NCBI GenBank assembly: GCA_038501195.1
Contig: JBBPUQ010000006.1
Span: 1,798,001-1,862,000 of the forward strand
Direction: 5' to 3'
Source: Nemania diffusa
Taxonomy: Eukaryota > Ascomycota > Sordariomycetes > Xylariales > Xylariaceae
DNA: 64,000 bases
In this document: positions 12,801 through 25,395 of the stretch, in pieces
Position numbering within the stretch: the first letter of the stretch is position 1
How the letters are laid out: each line of letters opens with the position of its first letter
The notes under the pieces: model-generated
Told to the model about the DNA's origin: nothing
The model's input: the letters and a program-made list of their open reading frames with translations, nothing else
Databases searched by the model: none
Made by a program: the position numbers and the translations under genes

Positions 12801-15800
12801 TCACTATCCCCACCTCAGCCTCATCATAAGACAACGTGGTCGTAGATCAGCCATCCTAATAACTTGACTGTTACACTGCAGCTATAACCTAAGCTCGCTT
12901 ACGACCCTAGTAGTCTTAAAGCCGAAATACTTCGCCATCATTCACATAAGACCTTAGGTATAATCAATAAGCATTGTATTTCTAGCTATCGGTAGATTAT
13001 CTAGCCGCGACTAGCTAACAGCCCGCATATTTCCAAGCTCAATGTATTTTACGTCAGTGCACAAGATGCAAAATCTTTCGAGCCTATTCATACTTGGAAA
13101 CCAGAGCTTCTCAATCATTTATACTCCATAACTAGGTATATTTCCAGCATAACTTAGTTATAGGGCCGACGCACAAATTCACAGAGAGCATATTGGGGTT
13201 AGAGAATATACTCCCATAGGGAATTAATATTTGGTGTTGCATAAAGCCAAAATGTATTATCTTGCAATTTCTTCCATTAACTTTAGTTCAACAAGATTGT
13301 AGACAATTCCATATCCCCTCCTTCACCATTAGAAACCCTTCGTAAAATGTATCAACAGCTAGACCTGCTAATATTACACTCTTACTACGTATCCCCATCG
13401 AAACATCTTTAATATAGCTTAATTCAGTGCTGGGTTATGAAAGTGATTTGAAGCAGGAGACATAAGAATCAAAACGCCCTTCACCATCTCAAAAAAAAAA
13501 AAAAAAAAAAAAGAAAGAAAAAAAAAACATGAAGCGCGGGTTTTAAACTTTACGTTCCAACCCAGGCCAAATATACAACCAGGATCTTATAGGGATAGCT
13601 GTATTACTTGCTATGTTCGATTACATGATCTTAGATTCAAGTTGTCGTCAGATAGATTAGCTCTAAAATGAAGACAGGGCTATTACCAACGGAGAATAGT
13701 CGGTTTTTTTTTTTGGGCTGCGTATTATGAGCTTTATTATACGCTTATGGAGAAGCTATTTACATAATTAACTATATACATACCACTCATCCCTACTGTC
13801 TATAGCAAGATGGAAGTTTAGATGGTCAACTCTATCAGTGATAGCGATGTCTACAGAGCGCTAGGTGTTAGCAACAGTAAGCCCCCTCTTAGGGACAGCC
13901 AAGACACCAAAAAGCTCTCTACGATATCCCGGCTGTAGTATTCTAGCCTCGGTTTTATACGGAATCTTGGCATCGGCAAAGAGTGAAAAGTATGGTCTCT
14001 TCAGGGTAGCCATATACGATCTACGAGATGGAACCGACACGCAGAGTTGAATTCAACATAACGAAAAGAAAGTAAAACAATCTTAAGAAGACAGAAGAGT
14101 TACGGACTATAATTACCATGATCATGGTGTCAGCAGCAGCCTAGTAATCGCCCCAGTCTCTATCGTAGAATCCTCATTTCTATATAATAGATCATTATAC
14201 CTCCACTCTCAGCCCATATCTCGTTATACCTAGCTACACTCTAAGAAGGCTATATTCATTCTTTTAGGCATGTAGCAGTTATTCGTTTCCTTTTTAGAGC
14301 TTGGACCGTTCATCAATCAATAGATCTTTCTACTCAGTCCTAATTATACTATACTGCTCTCGAACCTCATATTATGCTCTCTATGTTTATTCCTAGTGAC
14401 ATAGTCTACCTGCATTTTTAATTCAATCTATTATCTTGAAAACAATAACTAGAGCCTGGTATAAAACAAGCTCTCGCTAGTGAGGTTGTAGAAACCAGGT
14501 CCACTATGAATTTTTGCATCGGTTGTTGAAGCTGTCAGTTATCTCGTCTTCCTCGTGTATTTTAAAGAGTATTAAGAATACTTTCTCTTATGTACATTGT
14601 GATTCATTTTATACCGTATTTCCACAAGTTATAAAGATAACGGCCCTAGACCAGCACTTCGGCTATTGGAAGAGTTTCGTGCTGTAAGAGAGGTCGAATA
14701 TGTTGCAGACCCTTCCGCACTAAATAACCCGCCTGTCAAGTAATATGTTGCACATTTTCAGCTTGAATTGTGTTCCGAGGTCCTATTATCATCCTAATCC
14801 TCTTCCTTGGTATACGAACATGAAATCCTGGCGAATTCTCTGTCTTTAAGAGTAGACATGTCTTGTCTCGACTGCGATACCAATTGAAGATACTATAATC
14901 AGGTCGTGAGTTGTAAACACGAGAAATTTTCTTTGACTTTTAGGCGACAACAATCTGACTCTTGGAAAAGCGCTATATATCCGCTCTTATTGCTGAAGAA
15001 CAGATTGCTAGAAGAATTTAGAGAGATTGACTTTTTGTTTCTTAAGTCCAAGTTGAACTACAACTCTTTCACAACCGTATGCTCAATTCCAACTCATCAC
15101 GGAGCATTCTGTACGGCTGCTTGTATGTGCCTGCTAGTAACGCAATCCTACCTACATTGAGTTAGTGTAATTCAAGTCATTATGATATTGCCACGCTGTA
15201 CGTTGGCGAACACGGGTTTTCGCCTGTTAGTCGCCCTGATTATTTCGAACTGAAGTAGCAAAAAAATATGGTATCTAACAGGGCTGTATTTTGATCGAAA
15301 TATTGAGAAGGAGTGTATGCATAGACAATTCTACTAATTTCTTATAATTATTTACGGTAATATCTGCCACTTCGGTGCTCTGGTAGGAAACAGAAAACCA
15401 ATTAGTTATTCTAGTTTGTCTTATTGAAGTCTCGATGCGCGTACTGGCGGGCCCTAGGAGGTCTTTTATGTTTTAGATCTGAGAGAAACAACTGCTAGTA
15501 GGTCATATCAAAGGCTCGGAGGGTTATCCAACTTCCTAATAATCTCCTATAGGGCTAAGTGTCTTTACTCTTCGCTAACGTCTAACCTAGGATATGAATC
15601 TGCAGCGTGCTTACAACTTAACTTGCTATAACTAGACTTCTCGTAGGCCTTCTACTTCTAATTCTATTCAGCTCCTAGTTGCCTATATTCATAGCCTTCT
15701 GAAACTTCGTGTTGATATTTAATTATCGCATAGAACCCTGTATATCTGTTAGGTGTTGAGTGCATGTAACAGCAGTGCATTGGATAATATTTCAGGTAGG

Positions 15801-17727
15801 AAGCTAGCAATGTAGTCTTGATATGTCTAATCCGGTACTCAAATCTGCCCAAATCCCCAGGGACCTGATCACCAAGATAGAGAAGGCTCAAATGTAGTTA
15901 AAAGTCCTGAAGACTGGTGAATAAGTAAAATACTGGGTTTAATATCAAAATAGTACTATACTGCGCATGCTAGCAACTCGGAAATTTGAGCTGGTGATTC
16001 GCCACCTTTTCGATGTGTAATGGACGTTTAGGCTGCGTTCAATGTCGTTATATAATTAAATATATAGAACTAGGCACGCTGCGAGGTTTTATAAACCCTC
16101 TCCCCTTTAGAGTAGCGAGGTCCTGGTAAGCATTACATGTGTCTTTCGAATCACTAGGTTTCAGGGAAGCTAACTCGGAGCGCGGTATGGTAGATTAGTT
16201 CAAACGGAAGCTTCATTATCGGCCGAAAGACGAGTAAATTATCTAATTTCGTGATGTGTAGCATCTGCCTAACAATGTGTGAACGCCTTTGGCACTGCAG
16301 CTCAAAATCTATGTAATAGTATTTACATCCTCGTCCCTTGAGTATCATTATGATACACTAGAAACATCATCGTCACTCAGGGGCTACGTACGATTGAAAT
16401 GATATTAGTATTAATGTGAAACATCTTGCTCCTGAGACTCGATACTATGAACTGGTGGAACTACATTGTAGCAGTAGATCACACGAAGCTTTCAAATCAA
16501 CTCTCGTACCCTCTCGTACTAACTCATGAACCCCAGCTACTCTACGCTGATGCGCGAATATACTAGCCGATGGGCCCTCGGCTAACAACGTCTAATGCAA
16601 TGAATGCCTAGAATTAGCAAGGCTGCCCATGGCGCAAAAGCAAAGGTCCTTGCCCCCTGGAAATAAGGTAACCCTAGCTTTGATCTTCCTAATGATGAAA
16701 TAGGTGGCTGTATCACGAGCTCTACAATACACGGCATCACGAGTTCCCCCATCGCCAAGAGCACTTAGGAGCGTCTGTGACCGGTAACAGAGGAATGCTA
16801 CCTATCGTTCCGTTACCTCGTAGAAGGGCTTTATTGTCGCACAGAGTAGGATCTTGTCTACGTTAGGCTAGCAGTGGCCGACTACCTACCCCCCCAATGG
16901 CCGTGTTACCGCTGTGTTGTAAAGCCCCTTAACTTGGGGAAACGAGGGGTTGTTCTCCCCCTCCTCAGATCGCGGTGTGCGACTTGATATATCGCGATAC
17001 GTATCACGAGAATTTATGTCGTGACTATATCCCCCCCTCTCGTTCTTCAGGGGGGAACGGAGCGCTAAAAATAGCCAAGGAGACTTCAACTATGCCGGTA
17101 TGCATCCCTCGAGCTGTGATTTATAAACCTCAATAATGATAATTGATTTGTGGTGTTGTCCTCGATTGAAATGGGAGTGGTTTTCTCTCATCCTCGCTGT
17201 GTGATGTGAGTAGTCGAATTGGGCAGTCAACGCATGTCGTCAGAAACACCGCCATCATGCAGGTCTACCCGGATTTGAGCGCGATGATTGGTTTCGCATC
17301 CGACCGTGGCTATGGCGTTGACCAATCAACCGGAAAGTGTTCAAACCTCATTCAACAATCAACCTCGTTTACTCATTTCTACTGGAAATCCTCAAAATTT
17401 TCAGATTCGGGTGAAAACGCTGCAATTCATTATCGTCATTCATACAATGTTGATGCAATGCTCCGCTTCGCTATGTCGAGTGTTTGTACAGGGGTTCTCC
17501 CTCTTGGACATACGTGTCAACAGGTATCTCGCTTTATCTTCCTAATCACTCTCTTCACCATCGCTATCCTCCACAAAATGGATATTACTTAGACACAGAG
17601 GGAGAAGAAAAAAAAGGGATTAGATGCTTCCCGACGCCTTCGATTCGTGTTACATCCTCTGTGCTCACTTCACGGCGTGTCACATTTCCGTGTAGAGCCG
17701 CCTTTCTACACTAACTTGCTGATCGAC
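9841..17727. other. Gene desert, A+T-leaning
   Basis: About 7.9 kb with no supportable gene; the longest open frame is about 128 codons and lacks any domain. The region from about 11,100 to 16,400 is full of CTA/TAG words (tagctag, ctatag, tatata) and has poly-A and poly-T tracts near 13,490 and 13,705. This suggests old, diverged and possibly RIP-mutated repeat DNA, but no boundaries can be set from one copy. Part of 17,100-17,700 may be downstream sequence of the VHS-GAT gene. Confidence 0.5.
13492..13527. repeat. Poly-A tract
   Basis: An almost pure run of about 35 A residues, interrupted only by two G, inside the gene desert. It could be the tail of a decayed non-LTR retroelement or a simple slippage tract. 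The adjacent 3' sequence (catgaagcgcggg) shows no recognisable element, so no call beyond simple repeat is made. Confidence 0.8.
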
Positions 17728-19653
17728 CTAGTATCGATAGATAGGCTCTTTCTGCTTCGGCGGTGACACATCGTATAAACTGTCGCTGTCACTCAGGTCT
17801 GCATGTCTCGAAGCAGGCGCTGCATCGGCGACCTTCCCAGACGAAGAATCCTCAACGGCACCGTGCACTAGAAGTATTTCAAATCAGCCATCGCCCTCTC
17901 ATCGTCATGGTATGACATTTCCGAAACTATGGTGGTTGCGAAGAGATATTTAAATAATTCACTCACTGGCTTCCTTGCCTATTGCGCTGTCTTGCCTGCC
18001 GGCATAGCTGGGCGAACTGTTGAAACCGGGATGAAAGGGCTCAAACGCATATCTGGGCTCTTGGTCAAGGTAACGGTTCGCAGATCCTTTAGCTGCACTA
18101 GAGCCTGCCGCCTCGTCCGGGTCCCGGAACGGGTCCTCTTCGCCCGCAGGGGTACGTGATCTTGAGGGACCGGCAGATGATCCCGCATACGACAGTGGTT
18201 CGTACTCGCGCCCTTTACCTTTTCCGTTCGTCTCTCGCTGTGGCGCCGGGGCGGGTTGCTTTGATCCAGAGCCTGATGATATACTTATGCCCAAGCCAGT
18301 ATCGGGTGGCGAAGGCCGCCGAGAAATCCCAGCATCGCTATCATTCGTTTGCCTGTCGTCCAAACTCACGAGGTCATTATTGTCGGTGGCTAGAGATGCG
18401 ACATGTTTCCGCGCATTGAGTGTGGCTCGTTGGTGTAAATTCAACGCCGTCTGCAATTGCTCATTCGTGTCTATAAGTGATTCCATCGTCTCGTTGTCGG
18501 GAGCCGGATTCTCCGAGGCCATGTACCCCTGTATGCTTCGACTCGCGCTTTGGCAACGCTCTGCAAACTCCTTGATCAAATCATTACCCAGGATTTCCCC
18601 CGGCGGCGTGTTGGTCAAGACTTGCTGCAGAAGACCTGCGGACGTGCGGGCTTCTTCTAGACGACCAGCTAGCTCAACAGGCTCGGGAAGCCGTCGATTG
18701 CTGTGGTTACGCGCAAAGTAATTCTGGGAATGGCGGTCAACTGGGGGTGCCGTCATCATATGCATCCCCTGAGGTGGTGGCGGTTGTTGTTGCTGCGATC
18801 GATGTAGGTAGGATTGAACCGGGGCCTTAACAAAACAAATGGTTAGCTATGCGCTCTTCCAGAATGTCGTCGTCGTCACACGCGCGCGTGCGCGCGGGTG
18901 TTGGTGGTCAACGTACTGAAGACGAAGACTTCTGTGCCTTCTCCTTTTCCTTCTTCCACATCTCGATCAAGTGTGCCAGGCCTTCGTCATAGAACTTGGT
19001 AGCCTCAAAAGAGGTCAACGTCTCCATGACCATCTGGCGCACTCTATCACTGCGCGAGTTCCTTAACAGATCCTTGACAGTCTTGGCGAAGTCTTGGTCG
19101 AGGTTCCGCGTAAACGTGGGGCCCGGGTTATCGGCGAGAATACGAACGAGCATGAGACCGTTATACTGGATATCGGGCCTGCTGTAGTAGTCCTTCTTCA
19201 AGTAGTCCCGGATCATGTCGGCGCATTGCTTAGCGGCGGAAGGCGAGGATTCGGCGGCGTCGACGATGGGTGGTAGGTGGATGACTTCATCTTCGGCGCT
19301 GTTGGGGCCGCTCGATTCGCAGAAGAATTTCTGAATGCGGATAGTCAGGAGAAAAGGGCCTTTAAAGCAACCAGATGTAGGCAGATAATAGATGTAGTCT
19401 GTAGTATGTAGGCTGTAGAGCAGAGAGGAGAAACTCACCACGCTGCGGTGAGCGACCGCTTCGGGACTATTATCATTGGAATCGACTGTGACATCAAGGG
19501 CTGCACGAAGAGAGCGCGTGGCCGGTCGTTAGCGACAAGTCTCAAGCCGGTAGATTGGCAGTTAGGCAAACTTAGGGAGCCAGCTAACATACCGCTAGTG
19601 TTCCTTCTCTTGATGGTGCTGAACACCTTACTCATTTTTAGCGACTTCATCAT
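17728..19653 (-). CDS. lsb5: VHS-GAT domain protein, Lsb5 type, five exons
   Basis: Probable endocytic or sorting adaptor of the Lsb5/GGA/TOM1 class, acting at the plasma membrane or endosome with actin-patch proteins and ubiquitinated cargo. Minus-strand exons are 19653-19593, 19500-19439, 19330-18917, 18825-17967 and 17867-17728. Introns are 92, 108, 91 and 99 bp with GTATGT, GTGAGT, GTACGT and GTGAGT donors; all phases close, giving 511 aa. The VHS superhelix spans about residues 18-175 (SVKFFCESSGPN, IQYNGLMLVRILADNPG). The GAT three-helix region spans about 229-317 (LAGRLEEARTSAGLLQQVL, LIDTNEQLQTALNLH). The rest is Ser/Pro-rich with a DPF motif. The last exon is easy to miss because exon 4 reads straight into a stop across the donor; splicing adds an acidic tail ending EPIYRY. 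Family call is firm; orthology to yeast LSB5 is an inference. Confidence 0.85.
18877..18897. repeat. Alternating CG/CA purine-pyrimidine tract within an intron
   Basis: A run of about 20 bases of strictly alternating purine and pyrimidine (cacacgcgcgcgtgcgcgcg) lies in the 91 bp third intron of the VHS-GAT gene. Such tracts can adopt left-handed Z-DNA. It may simply be a microsatellite. It leaves the intron's splice sites intact. Confidence 0.75.
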
Positions 19654-22600
19654 GGCGACCGATGCCAGCGCGCTCGAGGCGAGCGTTCTCGAGCCAGAGG
19701 CGTACGGAAAAGGAGCGATGGCGGTCTACGGGCTGTCTTGGCTTGAGGATATGCGGATGTGATGGACTTTCGCCCTTTGCACGTTCTAGGCCGATGATAT
19801 CAACTACCTAGAACCCAGCAGTAGCATACAGAGTCAGAGGCGTCTGTTGCGCTAAGTTGGCAGGCTACTGTGTATGTTCTAGAAATGTTTCAGAGCGGTC
19901 AAATCAGGCAACATAGGTAGTAGGTAAAAGGAGTATACCTTGGCGGGTATACACGAAAATCGGGGTCGTGTGTAGAGGTGCCTAGAAGTGCTATGCGACG
20001 CGACCCACGACCGAATATTTCCAGAGCAGGGAACAGAGATTAGCTGCTAGTCATACGCGCCGTACTTGACGCCGCAGTCTGATTATCTGACGAGAAATTG
20101 CGTCTAGCGAAGGATGAAAGGGCACAGAATATGTAAGGCTGCTGCTGTCGATACCTACCTACCTATCTAGGTAGGTCTGTATCACGGTACCAACCCAGCT
20201 TAGATATATATGTACGCAGTAGGTACTCTGTGTACATATGCATCTACAAACCGAGTTAGGTTGTATCTGGACTAGGCACCAGAAGCGAAGTCATAGGTGG
20301 ATTGCAAGTCGATGTTGAGACGTTTAAGCCCCCATGCTGCCGAGATTGGCAGTGCAGGCCCCTCAGAACCATGGACAAAATTGGCTAATTACAGCAGGAG
20401 TACCTGGATAGGTAGTGCGTGCTAGGTAGTGGCAGGGTCCTGTTGGGCTCTGCTTACAGAGGACCCCATACAATCTTTAACCCTCCCCGGTGCAAGACCG
20501 TCTTAGTGTCTTAGGCGGCAGTTACCGATTGGAGTAGAGGCGTCTTTTAAGTTCTGCGTATGCAATGCCATGCCTAGGTATCTATATATGAGGAGGTAGC
20601 TGCTATCTGCTATCTAACCGATAACCCTGCGGGATCGCGGATTCATGTGTACTGTGTACTGTATGTACGCATAGTTACCGGGGGTTTGCCGTACAGTATG
20701 ATTACTGTACGTTTGTAAGACAGTGTTATGTTGTGTTACATAGGTACCATGTGGGTTACCTACTTCCCACGCAGATACCTAGTTCCATGCAGATTTATTC
20801 GAGCCTATTCTCAATATAGCACAGAGTATGCACGCGTGTAAAACCTCTTTGGCTGCGTAGCCTCCTCTACGTCCTTTGCCTCTCTATAACCCCAGGTGAC
20901 GCGAAAATAGACGTCTTGGCCCACGAACACATACACAGCCTCGAAGTCATACGCAATCGAAGCGGGGGGCCTCTTTAAATCCCAACGGATTAGGCTAGTT
21001 CGCTCCATTCTCTCGGCGCCAAGCCGTAGCGTCTGTGGCCCGAGATTTTGCCCGGGCTCGGGCGCCCCATCACCATCCCTCGCCCGAGGACCACCGGCCG
21101 CTGCTGCTGCTAGGGATTATTAGTCTGATGGTCACCTGTCCCAGGGAGTCGTTTCGCCCACCACCTTTTATAAAGAGAATTCGTCATCGAATGAGTTAAA
21201 GCATATCGGATGACTTTTTTCTTGCTTCGAGTTGTTTAGTTCATTGCCACTTCTTCGTCAATCAATCGAGAAATTGCTGCCTATGCCAACGCGTCTTCGT
21301 TTGGCGCTTAGCCGAAGTAGTTATAACCTTAAAAGTACCTGAGTCGGTAAGATCGTTATTATCTATTCTTATTAACATATCCGTATACCGAAACGTCCTA
21401 GTTACATCAACTGCTTTGTGTCTTTATGCCCCGAACACTCATTCACAGGCTGTCTATAGACCTATGCGCGAGCGTCCAAACCTGGTACCTAATCTAGCCT
21501 TCAATCAACCCGCCCTAATAGAAACTTGGACCTTAGAAAACAGAGTTCTTGCTGATACAATGATAAAGCAACATAATCAACAGAACTAGCAACGCTTCTA
21601 GACAAGAATATTAGCTCGATTAATTCGTTTGAACCCTTTTGTGTGCCTTTTTCTCTCCTTCTCTTCCCACGTGGCATTTGTGCCCCCGATAGCAGGGTTG
21701 CCTCGAAGTTTCGATATTCCCAATTCAGTCTTTCTGTTTTTAGGCAGCCTGCCTAACCACCACAATACGACACTACAATTAATTCCGAGCAAATGAACCC
21801 ATGCATTCGCCCCCAACCTCACCGAATTGGGCTCAGCCATGAGATAACGAGTAGATAGTTAGATCCTTAGGACATCATTCACCGCTTCTTAATAGTACCC
21901 TACTCGTGATGAACTCATCATAGTATTCTATAAAGGGTGGGCGTAAGGCATACCGTAGGTACGCCAAACCAACAGTAGCAAAGTTACAATGGCAAAAATG
22001 CCCTAGAAAAAAGCATCGAGAAAATCAACGAATAGTATTGCCTAAAATGCCACCAATCCCCAACACCTAGGTTGCGCAGTACCTAACGCCTTGAATACCA
22101 TGGGACGCCTTTACTGTCCGTTTGTTTCCATTCCTCTGCTTGATCTTACTGTCTCGACTCTCTTCGTCCCCCACTTCCCCGCTTCTGATTGTCCGTTCGG
22201 ATGCTCTGAGGGAGGAGGCGAGGAGCCTGGCCCAGCGGCCGAGAAAAAAAATAACAATAAAAAAAACATGGTGGCGTTACTGTACATGCATTGTAGGAAG
22301 CCTTCTATTCAGCTCTTGGCTGCCCCGATTCGATAGGCACTTTTCGGTGGGTGATCAAATGGCATGGTTTCCACCATGTTTGTGACATAATCCGGCAGAT
22401 CGTTGTTGAGCAACGTCAAAGTTGAGTAGCCGAGGAAGTGGATGCAATACTAGTCTCGTGTTGTTATAGCTGCCGGAGTTGTTATTAAGCCACCCATCTT
22501 ATAGGTGACTATCACATCTCATACCAAGTAGCAGCCTCCAGACGCCATTTTGCGATAGCAATGGGTCAAATGACTCTCCAAAGCCAAATAAAGCCTGAGA

Positions 22601-22763
22601 CAAAGTTGGCGATGAAGCCAGAATTCTTACTCAGGCACTAGATAGATGCATTCCGGTTGAAGGGAGCCATCCATATATCATACAGCGCATATTCTTGGGG
22701 CAATAGCATCCCCGAAGCAGTGTCAACGCATCAATAGGCGTAGTTCGCTAGAATATCATCAAC
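19654..22763. other. Intergenic region between the VHS-GAT and ASH1 genes
   Basis: About 3.1 kb without a supportable gene. The part next to 19,654 is the promoter side of the VHS-GAT gene. It holds TACCTACCTACCTATCTAGG near 20,155-20,180 and several GTACTGT/ACAGTAC inverted words between 20,640 and 20,720. The part up to 22,763 is the 3' side of ASH1. An open frame at 21,598-21,840 (-) and overlapping frames at 22,091-22,385 (+) lack any domain and are not called. Confidence 0.5.
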
Positions 22764-25395
22764 TTAGGCAACGCGTGGCGAGTTCACTAGCCGAATACGC
22801 GGTATATCGATGGCTTTTCTAGGCAATGGCGAAGCATTGAGGCTATTCTCTCCGCTGCTTGCTTTCGTCGGTGTTGTTGCTTTCGGAGTGCTGCTCTTGC
22901 TAGAATTCGCGTTTTCAATACTTGCTGCAATAATATTGAGATTCTCTTTCCGCGAGGGTGTCATTTTCGACGTAGAGCGCTGCGCACCGGTGGCCTTCTT
23001 AGTCGGCGATTTAGTCTTGCCGTAAGACTTGATCACCGACTTCGACTTGGTGACCTTGGAGATCTTTTTCGCTGGCGCTTTACCCTTCCTGCCCAAAGCG
23101 GCCTTCGCACTAGCCGATATGGTCGACATACTACGCTTGATCACCGTCGCTGCCTTGACACTGGTAGTGCGCTTCACTCCCGTCGCCAAGGCCTTGATAC
23201 CCGCTGTAGTCTTGATCTTCCGCTTCTTCGTTGTGCTAGATTCAGCCTCGTCTAGTTCACCAAGAGCCTCCTTCAGCTTTCGTTTACCCTTCTTGCCAGC
23301 CTCTTTCGCTGCCTTCGCCAGCTCCTCTTTTGAGGGCTTAGGTGGCTTAACCTCCTTAGGTTTGGGTCCCAGGACGCCTCGACAGTTCGGGCTACCACAA
23401 AGACACTTCTGCACGTTCTTAGCTGAAAAAGGGTCGAAATTGTAGTCGTATGTGAGTTCCTCGCCGGTCATGATATCCCGATCGCCTGCAAACAAGGCCA
23501 TTCGTGGCTGCCCGGAAACAATCCACTTGACCATGCGGCAACTTGGCTGACATGAGTGATTGACGAAACGAGCGATACTACCAGTCGTCGCGTCGATAAT
23601 CATGTTTTGGTCAAATGACATTAAATAATAACACTGATACAGTCAGTTAGTCTGGTGCTTCCGGATCCACCAAGCCTAAGGACACTCACCTGGTTGTCTT
23701 GGTACTTCTCATTCATCCGCCTATCGCACTCCTCCTCGGTGATAATTTCGCCCGTATACTCCATAATAATCTGGTTTGCTGCGAAGCAGCGGTTTGCACG
23801 AATGCCGTAGCCTCGATCAGATGTTTTGATGACCTCAACTCCGACTCGAAATTTGCCACCAGCCTTGGTTCTCTCTTGCAGTCTAGCGAAAGCGCGATTC
23901 TGGCACAACTTTTCACCAATATTACAGTTGGTTGAATCACATTCATACAGCATGATCCGGTTCTGGCAGGTCTCCCCACACCCGTCCTCGGGAGTGCATA
24001 CACATTTGGATTGATAGTCCTTGAAATGCGGTGTTTTCTTCCAGTAGGCGGCTGCATCACCCACGAATCGATCTATCCCCAAGTTAGTCATGAAATACAC
24101 GCGTAGGAAAATATTTAGCAAGAAAATGAGAGTTACAACTTACTCTTCGTCATCTTTCTCCACTCGTCAGGCTTGGGCTGTCCTGGTGGAAGTGGGTTAC
24201 ACAGGTCGTAAGGAAGCTTGAAATCCCTACCCTCGATCAACATGCGTAGCCCAAGGAACATGGGCGCTGGGAACGTCTTGTTGACTTTGCCGCTCGCTGC
24301 TAATTCGGGTAATTGTGCCAGCTTCTTCTTCTCGTGGGCCGGGAGACCCTTGAAAAGGTCCGTAGAAGCCTCCTGGCCAGCGTAAAGACCACGGTCCAGC
24401 CATTTTTTCACGCACCGCTTTTTGGGCGCAGGCTCTTCCGTGATGGCCTCTTCTTCCATCTCCGGCACATCGTATGGAGAGTCATCTTGCACCTTCGCCT
24501 TCTTGGCAGGGCGCTCCTCGGGTTGCGATGGATCCACATATTTGCCATTTGCCCAAGTTGTGTACAGAACTGGTCGCGTGTCAATTCCGGAAAACTCATT
24601 GGTGTCTTGTAGCCGCCTCAGCTCGCGTGACATTTTAGCAACGCCCTTCTCAAACGTTTTTCTCCCTCTTTTGCCCAAGCTCGAAAGCTTGTGTGCCAGG
24701 GTCTCAGTTTCAGCGCCCGATGCACGCGTTGCTACGCGACGGGGGGCTATCTCCGGTCGTTTCTTCGATGCTTTCGACTTGGGAGATTTTGTGTCACGTC
24801 TCGAAGACTGCGAATCGGACGCGTGTATCGTATCCTTAACAGGCGTTGTGGTGGCCTTCGTCATGACCACAGTCCCCTCGTCGCCTTCCAGACCAGCATT
24901 TAATGTAGTGCTGGAGCTTATGCGCCTTTTTCGGTCGGCAACCTCATCGCCGTTGGCTCGTCGTTTGCCGTGCATGGCAGTACCAGCCAGCTTAGCCAAA
25001 TTATATATAGGGGCGCCGAGACGCGGTCGTCGCGAGCGTTCGGACGTGGGCGTACTGGTTGCACTTTCGGCCGTCTTTGTGCGCGTGATTTTAAGGGACT
25101 CGATGTGTTCTGAGGCGGTAGTGGTAGTTTCTGTGGTTGTAGTGGTAATGACAATAGAGTCAGCGACTTCAGGCTGCTCGTTGGCGACCATGGCCTCGGT
25201 GACATCTTCCAGAGTGCCAATTGGTGTGGTGCCGTCGAGTTTTGGAGTGTCCGAGGCGAGGCTCGCGTCGTCAGCAACAGTGGTGGGAGGTGTCGAGCTA
25301 ATAGACGCGACATTGGAGAAGGTGTCTGCAGGGACATCGAAACTAGCCTCGGAGGAAAGATCGCGCGGCGGCGACAGATTTACAGGTGATTGCAT
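22764..25395 (-). CDS. ash1: ASH1-type SET-domain histone H3 lysine-36 methyltransferase, three exons
   Basis: Nuclear chromatin enzyme that methylates H3K36; in fungi ASH1 acts apart from Set2 and is tied to repressed or poorly transcribed chromatin. Minus-strand exons are 25395-24144, 24072-23690 and 23633-22764. Introns are 71 bp (GTAAGT...TAG) and 56 bp (GTGAGT...CAG); phases close, giving 834 aa. The first 415 residues are low-complexity and charged. The AWS cysteine cluster is at about 439-488 (KCVCTPEDGCGETCQNR, CNIGEKLCQNR). SET runs about 489-612: GYGI at 505-508, NHSC at 570-573, GEELTYDYNF near 603-612. Post-SET is CLCGSPNCRG at about 623-632. The second intron splits SET just before CYYLMSFDQN. 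A Lys/Ala/Ser/Thr-rich tail of about 200 residues follows. No WW or SRI domain is present, which argues against Set2. Confidence 0.9.

Noticed and set aside
17206..17714. Overlapping plus-strand frames of 76-128 codons
   Set aside because: They overlap in three frames just downstream of the VHS-GAT gene and have no recognisable motif.
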